Shown piece after piece: positions 1-7,656 of a stretch of 64,000 nucleotides of DNA (the stretch's first letter is position 1; every line of letters begins with the position of its first letter). Location of the stretch: assembly GCF_016907295.1 (NCBI RefSeq), contig NZ_JAFBBR010000001.1:2666001-2730000 (forward strand). The letters are read 5' to 3'. The notes under the pieces are model-generated. The model did no database searches. It had not been told where the DNA came from and saw only the letters and a program-made list of their open reading frames with translations. This stretch comes from Microbacterium dextranolyticum. GTDB taxonomy: Bacteria > Actinomycetota > Actinomycetes > Actinomycetales > Microbacteriaceae. The position numbers and the translations under genes were made by a program.

Positions 1-345
1 GATCGAGGTGAAGGTGGCGAGGGTGACACCCGCGGCGAGGCTCACGACGATGGTGCCGGGGCGCAGTACGGGCGCGATCTCGCGCAGCAGGTCGGGGACC
101 ATCACGGGCTTCACCCCCACCAGGACGATGTCGGATGCCGCAGCGGCGGTCGTGTTGGCGGCGGGGTCGGCCTCGAGGGACAGACTGGTGACGCCGTCCT
201 GCCCGCTCAGCGATGCGGCGCTGGCGGCGGTGCGGTTGGTCACCGTGACGTGGGGCGCCGCGCCGGAGCGGATGAGTCCGTGGAGGATGGCGCCGCCCAT
301 CGAGCCGGCACCGAGGATCGCGATCGAGGGGAGCGGAGAAGGCAT
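1..345 (-). CDS. proC: Pyrroline-5-carboxylate reductase, N-terminal part (cut by window edge)
   Basis: The 115 visible residues are the Rossmann half of a P5C reductase, the cytosolic enzyme that reduces 1-pyrroline-5-carboxylate to proline with NAD(P)H. The dinucleotide-binding loop GAGSMG lies at residues 12-17 after a beta strand (SIAIL). The family-typical strand and loop VLVGVKPVMV and the downstream VSLAAGVTLA follow. The start ATG at 345 has GGAGG almost touching it, so a slightly different start is possible. The C-terminal dimerisation domain lies outside the window. The general 6-phosphogluconate-dehydrogenase-like superfamily is the alternative, but the VKP and SLAAG motifs favour ProC. 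Confidence 0.8.
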   Translation of the reverse strand, partial: MPSPLPSIAILGAGSMGGAILHGLIRSGAAPHVTVTNRTAASAASLSGQDGVTSLSLEADPAANTTAAAASDIVLVGVKPVMVPDLLREIAPVLRPGTIVVSLAAGVTLATFTSI

Positions 346-386
346 ACCTCCATCCTCGCAGAGGACACAGACGCGCGACCGGCCCC

Positions 387-1058
387 TCACTCGCCGCGGT
401 CGGCGAGGATGAGCCGCAACGACGGGGCCCGCCCCTTCTCGATGTGACTGAAGGCGAGGCTCTCGGCGAGACGCGCGTTGCCGTCGGCGATCGCCGCCAG
501 CAGCTCATCGTGCTCGTGCGACTGCTCGTGGGCATCGCGCCCGGCCCCGGTCAGGTAGAACAGCCACACGAGACGTCCGCTCACGACGCGGGTGAGCGAG
601 GTGAGCAGCGCGCTGTCGGCCATGTCGACGATGCGGGTGTGGAAGGCAGCGTGAGCTTCGGCGATCGCGAGGCGATCCCCGCTGTCCACGGCGTGGTGGG
701 CGGATGCCAGAGCGCGGCCCAGCCCCTCGGCCGACGCTCCGTGCCCGGCCGCCTGCGCCGCGAGGCGCGCGGCGAGCGTCTCGAGGCTCAGCCGCACATC
801 GAACAGCTCGTCGATCGAGCGGCGGTCCCAGCCGACGATGCGGGCGCTGCGTCGCGGCGCGGTCGCGAGGAAGCCGTCGACACCGAGCTGGAGGATCGCG
901 GCGCGCACCGGGATCCGCGACATCTGGAGCTCGTCTGCCAGACGCCCTTCGGTGATCACCGCACCGTCGGAGTAGCGATCGAGGATGATGGCGCGCCGGA
1001 TGTGCCGGTACGCGGTCGCCGCGAGTGAATCGTCGGCGGCCTCTTCGTCATCGACCAT
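387..1058 (-). CDS. GntR-family transcriptional regulator, FCD subfamily
   Basis: The 223-aa protein has an N-terminal winged helix-turn-helix (about residues 15-75; AYRHIRRAIILDRYSDG, then ADELQMSRIPVRAAILQL) and an all-helical FCD effector domain (about 85-215). The FCD part has the usual metal/ligand His and Asp positions (AHAAFHTRI, HEHDELLAAI). FadR/FCD regulators sense carboxylates and often repress adjacent transport and catabolic genes. The start at 1058 is chosen because GGGGAGA precedes it; the frame stays open far upstream, but that part is antisense shadow of the next gene. It lies 53 nt downstream of the cyclodeaminase gene on the same strand and probably shares its transcript. 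Likely targets are the TTTGGTATCCCAAA-type palindromes at 2115 and 2313. Confidence 0.85.
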   Translation of the reverse strand: MVDDEEAADDSLAATAYRHIRRAIILDRYSDGAVITEGRLADELQMSRIPVRAAILQLGVDGFLATAPRRSARIVGWDRRSIDELFDVRLSLETLAARLAAQAAGHGASAEGLGRALASAHHAVDSGDRLAIAEAHAAFHTRIVDMADSALLTSLTRVVSGRLVWLFYLTGAGRDAHEQSHEHDELLAAIADGNARLAESLAFSHIEKGRAPSLRLILADRGE

Positions 1059-1111
1059 GCGGTCTCCCCTCGCGATCGCGCCGATCTCACCGCGCGGGTG
1101 CGCGGGCGTCG

Positions 1112-2104
1112 TCACGATCGAATCGCGACCATTGTGCCAGCGCCGACGGCACGCGCCCGCTCGCACAGCAGGCGGGCCGCATAGAGGTCTTGCACGCCCA
1201 GGCCCACCGAATTGAACACCGTGAGGCCCCCGCGACCGCCGTCGGACGCCGCGACCACGTTCCCGAGCGGCTGGAGGCGCGCCGGGTCGAGCGCACCCGC
1301 CTCGCACGCGCCCCGCACGTTGCCCGACTCGGCGAGCGCGACGGCGATGTCGTCGACGACGACGGCATGGGCCTGTGCGAAGACATCTGCACAGACCTCG
1401 CTGAACCCCGGGCGGGGAGGTGAGCCGATCGCGTTGACGAGGACGTCCTCGCCCAGCATCCGCCGCGCGAGGAAGGGCTCCTGCGCCGGGGTCAGTGTGC
1501 ACACGACCCCGGCGCCGTCGAGCGCGTCGCCGCGCGACTCCGTCGCGATCGCCGGGATGCCGCCCGAGCGCAGCTGCTCCGCGCAGGCCTCGGCGCGCGG
1601 GCCGCTGCGCGACCAGATCCTCATCTCGGTGAACGGCCGCACACGCATCAGGGCGCGCCCGTGCTCTGCGGCGAGCGGCCCCGCTCCGATCAGCGCGACG
1701 ACGTCCGACGAGGGCGGAGCGAGCAGGTCGGTGGCGAGGGCGGTGACGGCCGCGGTGCGCAGCCGGGTCAGCGCGCGCCCGTCGATCAAGGCGACGCATT
1801 CCGCCGTGGCGGCATCGAACAGTGCCACGGTCGAGCGCTGGGCCGGCAGACCGAGGGATCTGTTGCGAGGCGCGTCTGCCAGCACCTTGATCGCGAAGAT
1901 CCCGAGCTCGTCGGAGATCGCGGCCATGGGGACCACGGTCGGCGCGTCGGCGGCGCGGTCCGCGCTCGCCGGCAACGGGTGCGGTGTCGGCTGCACAGCG
2001 CTACGGCTGTGCAGGGCCCGGTGGGCAGCGGCCATCGCCGCGCGCATGCCGTCGGCATCCGCGAGTGCCTCCACATCGGCGGAGGTCAGGGTGAGTGTTG
2101 TCAT
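1112..2104 (-). CDS. Ornithine cyclodeaminase / mu-crystallin family protein
   Basis: This is a 330-aa member of the ornithine cyclodeaminase/alanine dehydrogenase/ketimine reductase family, close to the usual length. It shows the N-terminal substrate part (KVLADAPRNRSLGLP, LIDGRALTRLRTAAVTALA) and the NAD(P)-binding loop GAGPLAAEHGRAL, and ends with the family region around GNVRGACEAG and VFNSVGLGVQDL. Members convert ornithine to proline, reduce imines, or act in ectoine-type pathways, so the substrate cannot be read from sequence. The ATG at 2104 has AAGGAG 7 nt upstream; an upstream in-frame start lacks a ribosome site. It is divergent from the ABC importer at 2351, and a palindrome overlapping its ribosome site resembles one in front of the importer. 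Confidence 0.82.
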   Translation of the reverse strand: MTTLTLTSADVEALADADGMRAAMAAAHRALHSRSAVQPTPHPLPASADRAADAPTVVPMAAISDELGIFAIKVLADAPRNRSLGLPAQRSTVALFDAATAECVALIDGRALTRLRTAAVTALATDLLAPPSSDVVALIGAGPLAAEHGRALMRVRPFTEMRIWSRSGPRAEACAEQLRSGGIPAIATESRGDALDGAGVVCTLTPAQEPFLARRMLGEDVLVNAIGSPPRPGFSEVCADVFAQAHAVVVDDIAVALAESGNVRGACEAGALDPARLQPLGNVVAASDGGRGGLTVFNSVGLGVQDLYAARLLCERARAVGAGTMVAIRS

Positions 2105-2114
2105 CGGGATCTCC

Positions 2115-2128
2115 TTTGGTATCCCAAA
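2115..2128. promoter_or_regulatory. Candidate GntR (FCD) operator before the cyclodeaminase gene
   Basis: TTTGGTATCCCAAA is a perfect inverted repeat of TTTGG/CCAAA with a 4-nt centre. It covers the upstream edge of the cyclodeaminase ribosome site and a -10-like TAGATT on the minus strand. FCD GntR proteins such as PdhR and LldR bind TTGGT-n-ACCAA-type boxes, which this resembles. Binding by the neighbouring regulator is inferred. Confidence 0.55.
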
Positions 2129-2312
2129 TCTAGAACCAGCCCAGAGAGACTCCACGCCGACAGTCCAGCTCCCGACGAGCAGAACGCGCCTGAAAGGCCG
2201 CACTCATCCGCGCTATTCCGCGTAATTCAGCCATGAATCGAGGCGCTCGGTCTCACAGAAGAGTTCACTGCATCGAAATCACCGGACACATGCGCGTAAC
2301 AGGGATGCTCGA

Positions 2313-2327
2313 TTCTGTATCCCAGAT
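2313..2327. promoter_or_regulatory. Second candidate GntR operator, before the ABC importer
   Basis: TTCTGTATCCCAGAT matches TTTGGTATCCCAAAT (the 2115 site plus one base) at 12 of 15 positions and keeps an inverted TCTG/CAGA. It sits about 10 nt before the AAAGGAG of the first permease gene, where a repressor could block both divergent units. The rest of the 246-nt divergent region (2105-2350) shows no gene. Confidence 0.5.
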
Positions 2328-2350
2328 TGATTTCGAGAAAGGAGCAGCGG

Positions 2351-3277
2351 ATGGCGCGACTGATCGCGAGGCGACTGATCCAAGCCCTGGCGACGATCTT
2401 CATCGTCGTCACCATCGCCTTCGCCCTGGGCCGGCTGAGTGGCAGCCCCGCTGCCCTGCTGCTGAGCGAGAACGCCTCGCGCGAGCAGATCGACGCCCTC
2501 AACGCGAGCCTCGGGTTCGACCAACCGCTGTGGAAGCAGTACGTCGACTACCTGATCGGCATCGTCGCGCGGGGAGACTTCGGCGACTCGTACCGACAGA
2601 GCGGGGTCCCGTCGATGCAGCTCGTCCTCGAGCGCGTGCCCGCGTCTCTGCAGCTCGGCGCCGCCGGTTTGATCGCCGGCGTGCTGCTGGCGACCCTCGC
2701 GGCCGTCGCCGTGCACCTGACCCGCAGCACCGGACTGCGCGCGACGCTGCTGACCGTCGGCGCCGCGCGGCAAGCGGTTCCGGACTTCTTCTTCGGGCTG
2801 CTGCTCGTGCTGGTCTTCTCGGTCGGCCTGGGACTGCTCCCCTCGCTGGGCAACCGCGATCCGCTGGCGATCATCATGCCGGCGGCGACGATCGCCACGG
2901 CCCAGTTCGTCGTCTACCTGCGGCTGCTCGACAACTCGCTCGGAGAACAGGCACGGCTGGACTACACCCGCACCGCCTATGCGCGCGGCGAGAACCGGTT
3001 CCGCGTCGTCGTCTCCGAGATGCTCCCCAACGCGGTGCTGCCCGTCATGACGGTCGCCGGCATCAGCCTCGGGTCGTTCCTCGGCGGCCTCGTCATCGTC
3101 GAGAACGTCTTCGCGTGGCCGGGACTCGGGCAGCTGATGCTGAGCGCCGTGTACGCCCGTGACTTCCCGGTCGTGCAGTCCGGCCTCATCGTCGTCGCGG
3201 CCCTGTTCATCCTCTCCAATGCGCTCGTCGACGTTCTGAGCGCCCTCGTCGACCCGAGAGTGAGGACCCTCGCATGA
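2351..3277 (+). CDS. ABC transporter permease, dipeptide/nickel (DppB) type
   Basis: The 308-aa inner-membrane protein has six predicted hydrophobic segments and the family plan: N-terminal segment (ALATIFIVVTIAFALG), the periplasmic stretch LGFDQPLWKQYVDYL, and the cytoplasmic EAA loop (RTAYARGENRFRVVV) that docks with the ATPases. The family imports peptides, nickel, glutathione and other small amine-containing solutes. The ATG at 2351 has AAAGGAG at ideal spacing; a TTG 24 nt upstream in frame lacks one. The stop overlaps the next start (ATGA), marking the first gene of a plus-strand operon running to about 9617. Confidence 0.88.
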   Translation: MARLIARRLIQALATIFIVVTIAFALGRLSGSPAALLLSENASREQIDALNASLGFDQPLWKQYVDYLIGIVARGDFGDSYRQSGVPSMQLVLERVPASLQLGAAGLIAGVLLATLAAVAVHLTRSTGLRATLLTVGAARQAVPDFFFGLLLVLVFSVGLGLLPSLGNRDPLAIIMPAATIATAQFVVYLRLLDNSLGEQARLDYTRTAYARGENRFRVVVSEMLPNAVLPVMTVAGISLGSFLGGLVIVENVFAWPGLGQLMLSAVYARDFPVVQSGLIVVAALFILSNALVDVLSALVDPRVRTLA

Positions 3278-4198
3278 CCGCTCCCACGTCGTCCCGACCT
3301 CCGGCCGGACCCGCCGTCATCCCGGCGCCGCCCGCCGACACCGCCGCGCGGTTCGTCTGGCCGCGCCTGCGCACCGCCGAGTGGGTGGGCGTCGGCATCC
3401 TCGCCCTCGTCGCCGCGTTCGTCCTCGTCGTCCCGCTGCTTCCCGGCAGCGACCCGTACGCGCAGGATCTGTCCGCGTCGTTCGTGCGCCCCTTCACCGA
3501 TGGGGCGCACCTGCTCGGCACCGACATGCTCGGGCGCGATCTCGCCAGCCGACTGGCACTGGGCGGTCAGGTCTCCCTCGGCATCGTCCTGTTCGTCGTC
3601 GCGATCAACGCCTTCATCGGCATGATCGCCGGCATGATCGCGGGATACGCCGGCGGACGGCTCGACAACGTCCTTATGGGATGGGCCGACGTGCAGCTGG
3701 CGATGCCGATCATCCTCGTGCTCATCGCCCTCTCCGCCGCCCTCGGGCCCAGCGTCTGGCTCATGATCCTGACGCTCGCCGCCACCTACTGGGTCGGTTA
3801 CGCCCGCGTGGCACGCAGCACGGCGATGTCGCTGAAGAACCGGGACTTCGTCGTCGCGCCACGTATCCAGGGCGCGACCCCGCAATGGATCGTGTCGACC
3901 CACATCGCCCCCCCATGTGGGCGTGCAGGTGTTGATCCTGGCATCCGCCGACATCGGCGGCGTGCTCCTGCTCACCTCGTCGTTCGACTATCTCGGTCTC
4001 GGCGTGCAGGCACCCACCCCCTCCTGGGGCCTGCTCATCAGCGAGGGCCAGAAGTACGTGCGCGAAGCCCCCTACCTGGCCCTCATCCCCGGGATCGCCA
4101 TCTTCCTCGTGGTGATCGGCGCCAACCTCGTCAGCCAGCGCTTCACGTCGGAGCGCGAGCTGTCCACCCTTCGACGCAGGAAGAAGGCCCGCGCATGA
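3274..4198 (+). pseudogene. ABC transporter permease, DppC type, split by a +1 frameshift
   Basis: The first 635 nt encode an ordinary DppC-type permease start: hydrophilic N-terminus, first membrane helix (VGVGILALVAAFVLVV), the LLGTDMLGRDLASRLALG motif and several helices. After HIAP the frame breaks at seven C (3908-3914). The rest of the same protein (GVQVLILASADIGG, SFDYLGLGVQAPTPSWG, then the last helix LIPGIAIFLVVIGAN) continues one frame over and stops at 4198, overlapping the next start. Six C would restore a normal permease of about 307 aa. As written, the first frame runs on in phase into the ATPase gene and would make a 644-aa hybrid. A sequencing or assembly error in the C run is most likely; phase variation or true inactivation is possible. 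Confidence 0.8.
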
Positions 4199-5208
4199 CC
4201 CGTGACGTGCTGCTGAGAGTCGACGACCTCGTCGTCGGCACCCGCGACGACCAGGGGCGCGAGGTGCGGCTGGTCGACGGCGTCTCATTCGAGATCGCCG
4301 AGGGCGAGGTCCTCTGCGTCGTCGGCGAGTCCGGCTCGGGCAAGAGCATCACCATGGCGGCCGTGCTCGGCCTGCTGCCGGCCGGCGTCGAGGTGCTCTC
4401 GGGACGCGTCGAGTACCGCGGCGAAGACCTGCTCTCCGCGGGAGAGCGCCGGCTGCGCGAGCTGCGCGGACGGCGCCTCGCGATGGTCTTCCAAGACCCG
4501 ATGACCGCCCTCAACCCCGTCAAGCGGGTCGGCGCGCAGATCGCGCGAGCCGTGCGTCTGCACGGCGACCGCCTCACCCGCGCCGAGGCCGATCGGCGCG
4601 CGGCGGAGCTGCTCGCCGCCGTCGGGGTGCCGGATGCCGCGGAGCGCGCCCGGGCATACCCCCACCAGTGGTCCGGCGGTATGCGCCAACGCGCCGTCAT
4701 CGCCACCGCGATCGCGCACGACCCCGACCTCCTCGTCGCCGACGAGCCGACGACGGCGCTCGACGTCACCATCCAGGCGCAGATCATGCAGCTGCTCGCC
4801 GAGGCGCGCGGCCGCACGAGCGCGGCGATGGCGCTCATCACACACGACCTGGGGCTCGTGGCCCAGACCGCGGATCGCATCGTCATCATGTACTCCGGCC
4901 GGGTCGTGGAGACCGGCACCGTGTGGGAGCTGTTCGATTCGCCCCGGCATCCCTACACGGCGGGTCTGCTCGCGAGTCTGCTCACGGCCGAGAGCTCGAC
5001 CGGACGCGCGTACGCGATTCCGGGGTCGCCGCCGCAGCCGTCGGCGCGTCCCGCCGGCTGCCCGTTCGCGCCGCGCTGCGAGCTGCCCGCGAAGTCCGCG
5101 CGCTGCCTCACCGAGGTGCCGCTGCTTCGGAGCGTGGCCCCTGACCACGACTCCGCCTGCCACCATGCGGACACCGTGTCCCGCTTCGCCGAGGAGGTCG
5201 CCGGATGA
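4195..5208 (+). CDS. ABC transporter ATP-binding protein, DppD type
   Basis: The 337-aa cytosolic ATPase energises the importer. It has Walker A GESGSGKS (about residues 44-51), the Q-loop FQDPMTALNP, a signature WSGGMRQRAVIATA, Walker B DLLVADEPTTALD and the switch His in LITHDLGL. The C-terminal oligopeptide-transport extension has clustered cysteines (CPFAPRCELP), as in iron-sulfur-binding DppD/OppD proteins. The signature has GGM instead of GGQ, common in the D subunit. It overlaps the permease stop by 4 nt and its own stop overlaps the next ATPase start, indicating translational coupling. Confidence 0.9.
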   Translation: MTRDVLLRVDDLVVGTRDDQGREVRLVDGVSFEIAEGEVLCVVGESGSGKSITMAAVLGLLPAGVEVLSGRVEYRGEDLLSAGERRLRELRGRRLAMVFQDPMTALNPVKRVGAQIARAVRLHGDRLTRAEADRRAAELLAAVGVPDAAERARAYPHQWSGGMRQRAVIATAIAHDPDLLVADEPTTALDVTIQAQIMQLLAEARGRTSAAMALITHDLGLVAQTADRIVIMYSGRVVETGTVWELFDSPRHPYTAGLLASLLTAESSTGRAYAIPGSPPQPSARPAGCPFAPRCELPAKSARCLTEVPLLRSVAPDHDSACHHADTVSRFAEEVAG

Positions 5209-6032
5209 CCGTCGCCGAGCCCGTGCTGCAGATCGACGACCTGCACGTGCGCTTCACCCGTCGCACCGGATGGCGCACCCGCCATGTCGTCGACGCCGTC
5301 GACGGCGTCTCGCTGACCCTCCACCGCGGCGAGACCCTGGGCCTGGTCGGCGAGTCCGGATGCGGCAAGTCGACGCTCGTGCGCACCGTGTTCGGGCTGA
5401 ACACCCCGGCATCCGGCGACATCCGGATCCTCGGCCACCGCATCGACGACCTCCCGCCGCTGCAGCGTCGGCGTCTGCGGAACCGTGTGCAGCTGGTGTT
5501 CCAGGACCCGTATTCGTCCCTCGATCCCCGGCTGAGCGTGCACGACATCGTCGCGGAGCCGCTGACGATCGTCGGGCGCTACTCGAAGGATCGGGTCGTC
5601 GAACTGCTCGAGAGCGTCGGGATCGGCGCCGAATCGCTGCGTCGGACACCCGCACAGTTCTCCGGAGGGCAGCGTCAGCGCATCGGCATCGCCCGGGCCC
5701 TCGCGCTGGAGCCGGAGGTCCTGGTGCTCGACGAGCCGGTCTCGGCGCTCGACGTCTCGGTGCAGGCGCAGGTGATCAACCTGCTGCAGGACCTGCAGCG
5801 CGAACACTCGCTCTCGTACCTGTTCATCGCCCACGACCTCTCGGTCGTCCGCCACCTCTCCACCCGCGTCGCCGTGATGCGACAGGGGCGCATCGTCGAG
5901 ATCGGCGAGCGCGACCAGATCTTCGACCGGCCGCAGCACGACTACACCCGCACGCTGCTGGCCGCGATCCCGATCCCCGACCCGCACCTGCGGTCGGACG
6001 CTCCACCCGCACCCACTCCCGCTCTCCCCTGA
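5205..6032 (+). CDS. ABC transporter ATP-binding protein, DppF type
   Basis: The 275-aa partner ATPase is shorter than the usual 320-330 aa because it lacks the Cys-containing C-terminal extension. Walker A GESGCGKS, Q-loop FQDPYSSLDP, signature FSGGQRQRIGIARA, Walker B VLVLDEPVSALD and the switch FIAHDLSV are all present. D and F subunits of this family form a heterodimer on the two permeases. It starts inside the stop of the previous gene (ATGA), and 17 nt separate its stop from the binding-protein gene. Confidence 0.9.
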   Translation: MTVAEPVLQIDDLHVRFTRRTGWRTRHVVDAVDGVSLTLHRGETLGLVGESGCGKSTLVRTVFGLNTPASGDIRILGHRIDDLPPLQRRRLRNRVQLVFQDPYSSLDPRLSVHDIVAEPLTIVGRYSKDRVVELLESVGIGAESLRRTPAQFSGGQRQRIGIARALALEPEVLVLDEPVSALDVSVQAQVINLLQDLQREHSLSYLFIAHDLSVVRHLSTRVAVMRQGRIVEIGERDQIFDRPQHDYTRTLLAAIPIPDPHLRSDAPPAPTPALP

Positions 6033-6049
6033 ACGAACCGAGGAACGTC

Positions 6050-7582
6050 ATGACCCACCGCTCATCGCGCGTCCGCCGCGCACTCACCGCCGTGGCTGCT
6101 CTCACCGGCGCCGCACTCGCCCTGTCGGCGTGCGCCGGGGGCTCGGCCTCCAGCTCCGACGCGCACAACCTGACGATCGGCGTCGTCGCCGAGCCCGAGA
6201 AGTCGCCCGATCCCATCGTGGACGGCTCGCTGGCCGGCTACAACATCTACTACACCCTCTTCGATCAGCTCACCGTGCTCGACGCCGACGGAACCATCCA
6301 GCCGTCGCTGGCGACATCATGGACGCCGAACGCGGACTTCACGCAGTGGACCTTCACACTCCGGGACGGCGTGACGTTCCAGGACGGCGAGCCCCTGAAG
6401 GCCTCCGACGTCGCCTTCACCTACGAGACGGTCCTGCACACGCCCGACTCCGACAACCTCGGGTACATGGGCATGCTGTCCTCGGTCACGGCGCCCGACG
6501 ACCACACCGTCGTCTTCCAGCTGAACTCGCCCTTCTCGCCGTGGCCGTCGATCACGACGGCGCAGTCGATCGTGCCCGAGAAGGTGTACACGGCGCTCGG
6601 CTCAGAGGGCTTCGCCGCGGCGCCGGTGGGCAGCGGCCCCTTCTCGTTCGTGAGCTGGAAGCGCGGCGTCGACTACGTCCTGAAGCGCAACGACAGCTAC
6701 TGGGGCGGCGCGCCGAAGATCGACACCCTCACCTTCCAGACCGTCTCCGATGAAGAGGCCCGTCTGAACGGCGTCATCTCCGGAAGCCTCGACCTCGCAC
6801 TCATCTCGCCCAACCAGGTCACCTCCGCCGAGGGCAGCGGTGTCGACGTGCGGTCGCGTCCGGCCAACGGCACCACCTTCCTCGGCATCAACTCCACGTC
6901 CGGCCCGCTCGCCGATCAGCGCATCCGTCAGGCGATCTGGCACGCCATCGATCGGGATGCCCTGGTGAAGACCGTGCTCAGCGGGCGCGCCGTCGCCAAC
7001 GACCAGATCGTGGCGGCGAACGTGGCCGGTTACGCCTCCGACGCCACGGGGCCGGCATACGACCCGGCCGCGGCCAAGGCCCTGCTGGCGGACGCGGGGT
7101 ACACGGGAGAGGCGATCCCGCTCGAGTACGCGACCAGCGGCCGCATCCCGATGAGCGCCGAGATCGCGCAGGCGATCGCCGGGTACCTCGACGCTGTGGG
7201 CATCACAGTCACCCTGTCGGGGATGGACCAGGCGACGCTGTCGAACCACATCTACAGCACCGTGGACATGAAGGGCCTGTACCTCAACACCTGGGCACCC
7301 TCGACGATGGATGGCGACATGCCGGCGACCAACCTGTTCGCCGGGGGCCAGAACGACTACGCCAAGAGCCCGGCGACCGCGGCGCTCGTGGCGAAGCAGC
7401 GCACCGTCGCGGGTGACGAACGGCTCGCGACGTTCCGCAGCCTCGCCGAGGCGAACTTCGACAACGCCTTCATCGTGCCGCTGTTCACACCCCAGGCCGA
7501 CTACGCGGTGTCACCCAAGGTCACCTGGACTCCCCGCGTCGACGGCGAGTACAAGCTCGCCGGCGTCACCTTCGCGGGCTGA
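6050..7582 (+). CDS. ABC transporter substrate-binding lipoprotein, family 5
   Basis: The 510-aa extracytoplasmic solute-binding protein begins with an Arg-rich n-region, a hydrophobic segment and the lipobox LSAC (Cys about residue 28), so it should be lipid-anchored outside the membrane. SBP_bac_5 hallmarks are PSLATSWTPNADFTQWTFTL, the LRDGVTFQDGEPLKASDVAFTYE region, GSGPFSFVSWKRG and RIRQAIWHAIDRD. The family binds peptides, nickel chelates, opines and other small amines; the ligand cannot be deduced. It ends the transporter part of the operon; a strong hairpin at 7591 follows, yet the catabolic genes continue 75 nt later. Confidence 0.88.
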   Translation: MTHRSSRVRRALTAVAALTGAALALSACAGGSASSSDAHNLTIGVVAEPEKSPDPIVDGSLAGYNIYYTLFDQLTVLDADGTIQPSLATSWTPNADFTQWTFTLRDGVTFQDGEPLKASDVAFTYETVLHTPDSDNLGYMGMLSSVTAPDDHTVVFQLNSPFSPWPSITTAQSIVPEKVYTALGSEGFAAAPVGSGPFSFVSWKRGVDYVLKRNDSYWGGAPKIDTLTFQTVSDEEARLNGVISGSLDLALISPNQVTSAEGSGVDVRSRPANGTTFLGINSTSGPLADQRIRQAIWHAIDRDALVKTVLSGRAVANDQIVAANVAGYASDATGPAYDPAAAKALLADAGYTGEAIPLEYATSGRIPMSAEIAQAIAGYLDAVGITVTLSGMDQATLSNHIYSTVDMKGLYLNTWAPSTMDGDMPATNLFAGGQNDYAKSPATAALVAKQRTVAGDERLATFRSLAEANFDNAFIVPLFTPQADYAVSPKVTWTPRVDGEYKLAGVTFAG

Positions 7583-7590
7583 CCCCGCCG

Positions 7591-7620
7591 GGGAGGGGAG
7601 GCCGCACGGCCTCCCCTCCC
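7591..7620 (+). terminator. Perfect 14-bp GC-rich hairpin after the binding-protein gene
   Basis: GGGAGGGGAGGCCG pairs with CGGCCTCCCCTCCC around a CA centre. There is no T tract, so it may be a terminator of the kind common in high-GC actinobacteria or an mRNA-stabilising 3' end that lets some transcripts continue into 7657. Confidence 0.6.
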
Positions 7621-7656
7621 TCCCACCGTTCTCCGCCTCCCTCGAAAGGTCCGACC

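Noticed and set aside
387..1799. Extension of the GntR gene to 470 aa
   Set aside because: The upstream half reads antisense-like Arg-rich sequence over the cyclodeaminase gene; the start at 1058 has a ribosome site and family-normal length.
2327..2350. TTG start for the first permease gene at 2327
   Set aside because: It lies inside the operator-like palindrome and lacks a ribosome site, while ATG at 2351 has AAAGGAG.
4634..7582. 982-aa open frame joining the ATPase region with the binding protein
   Set aside because: The first half is out of frame with two certain ATPase genes; the binding protein starts at 6050 with a signal peptide.
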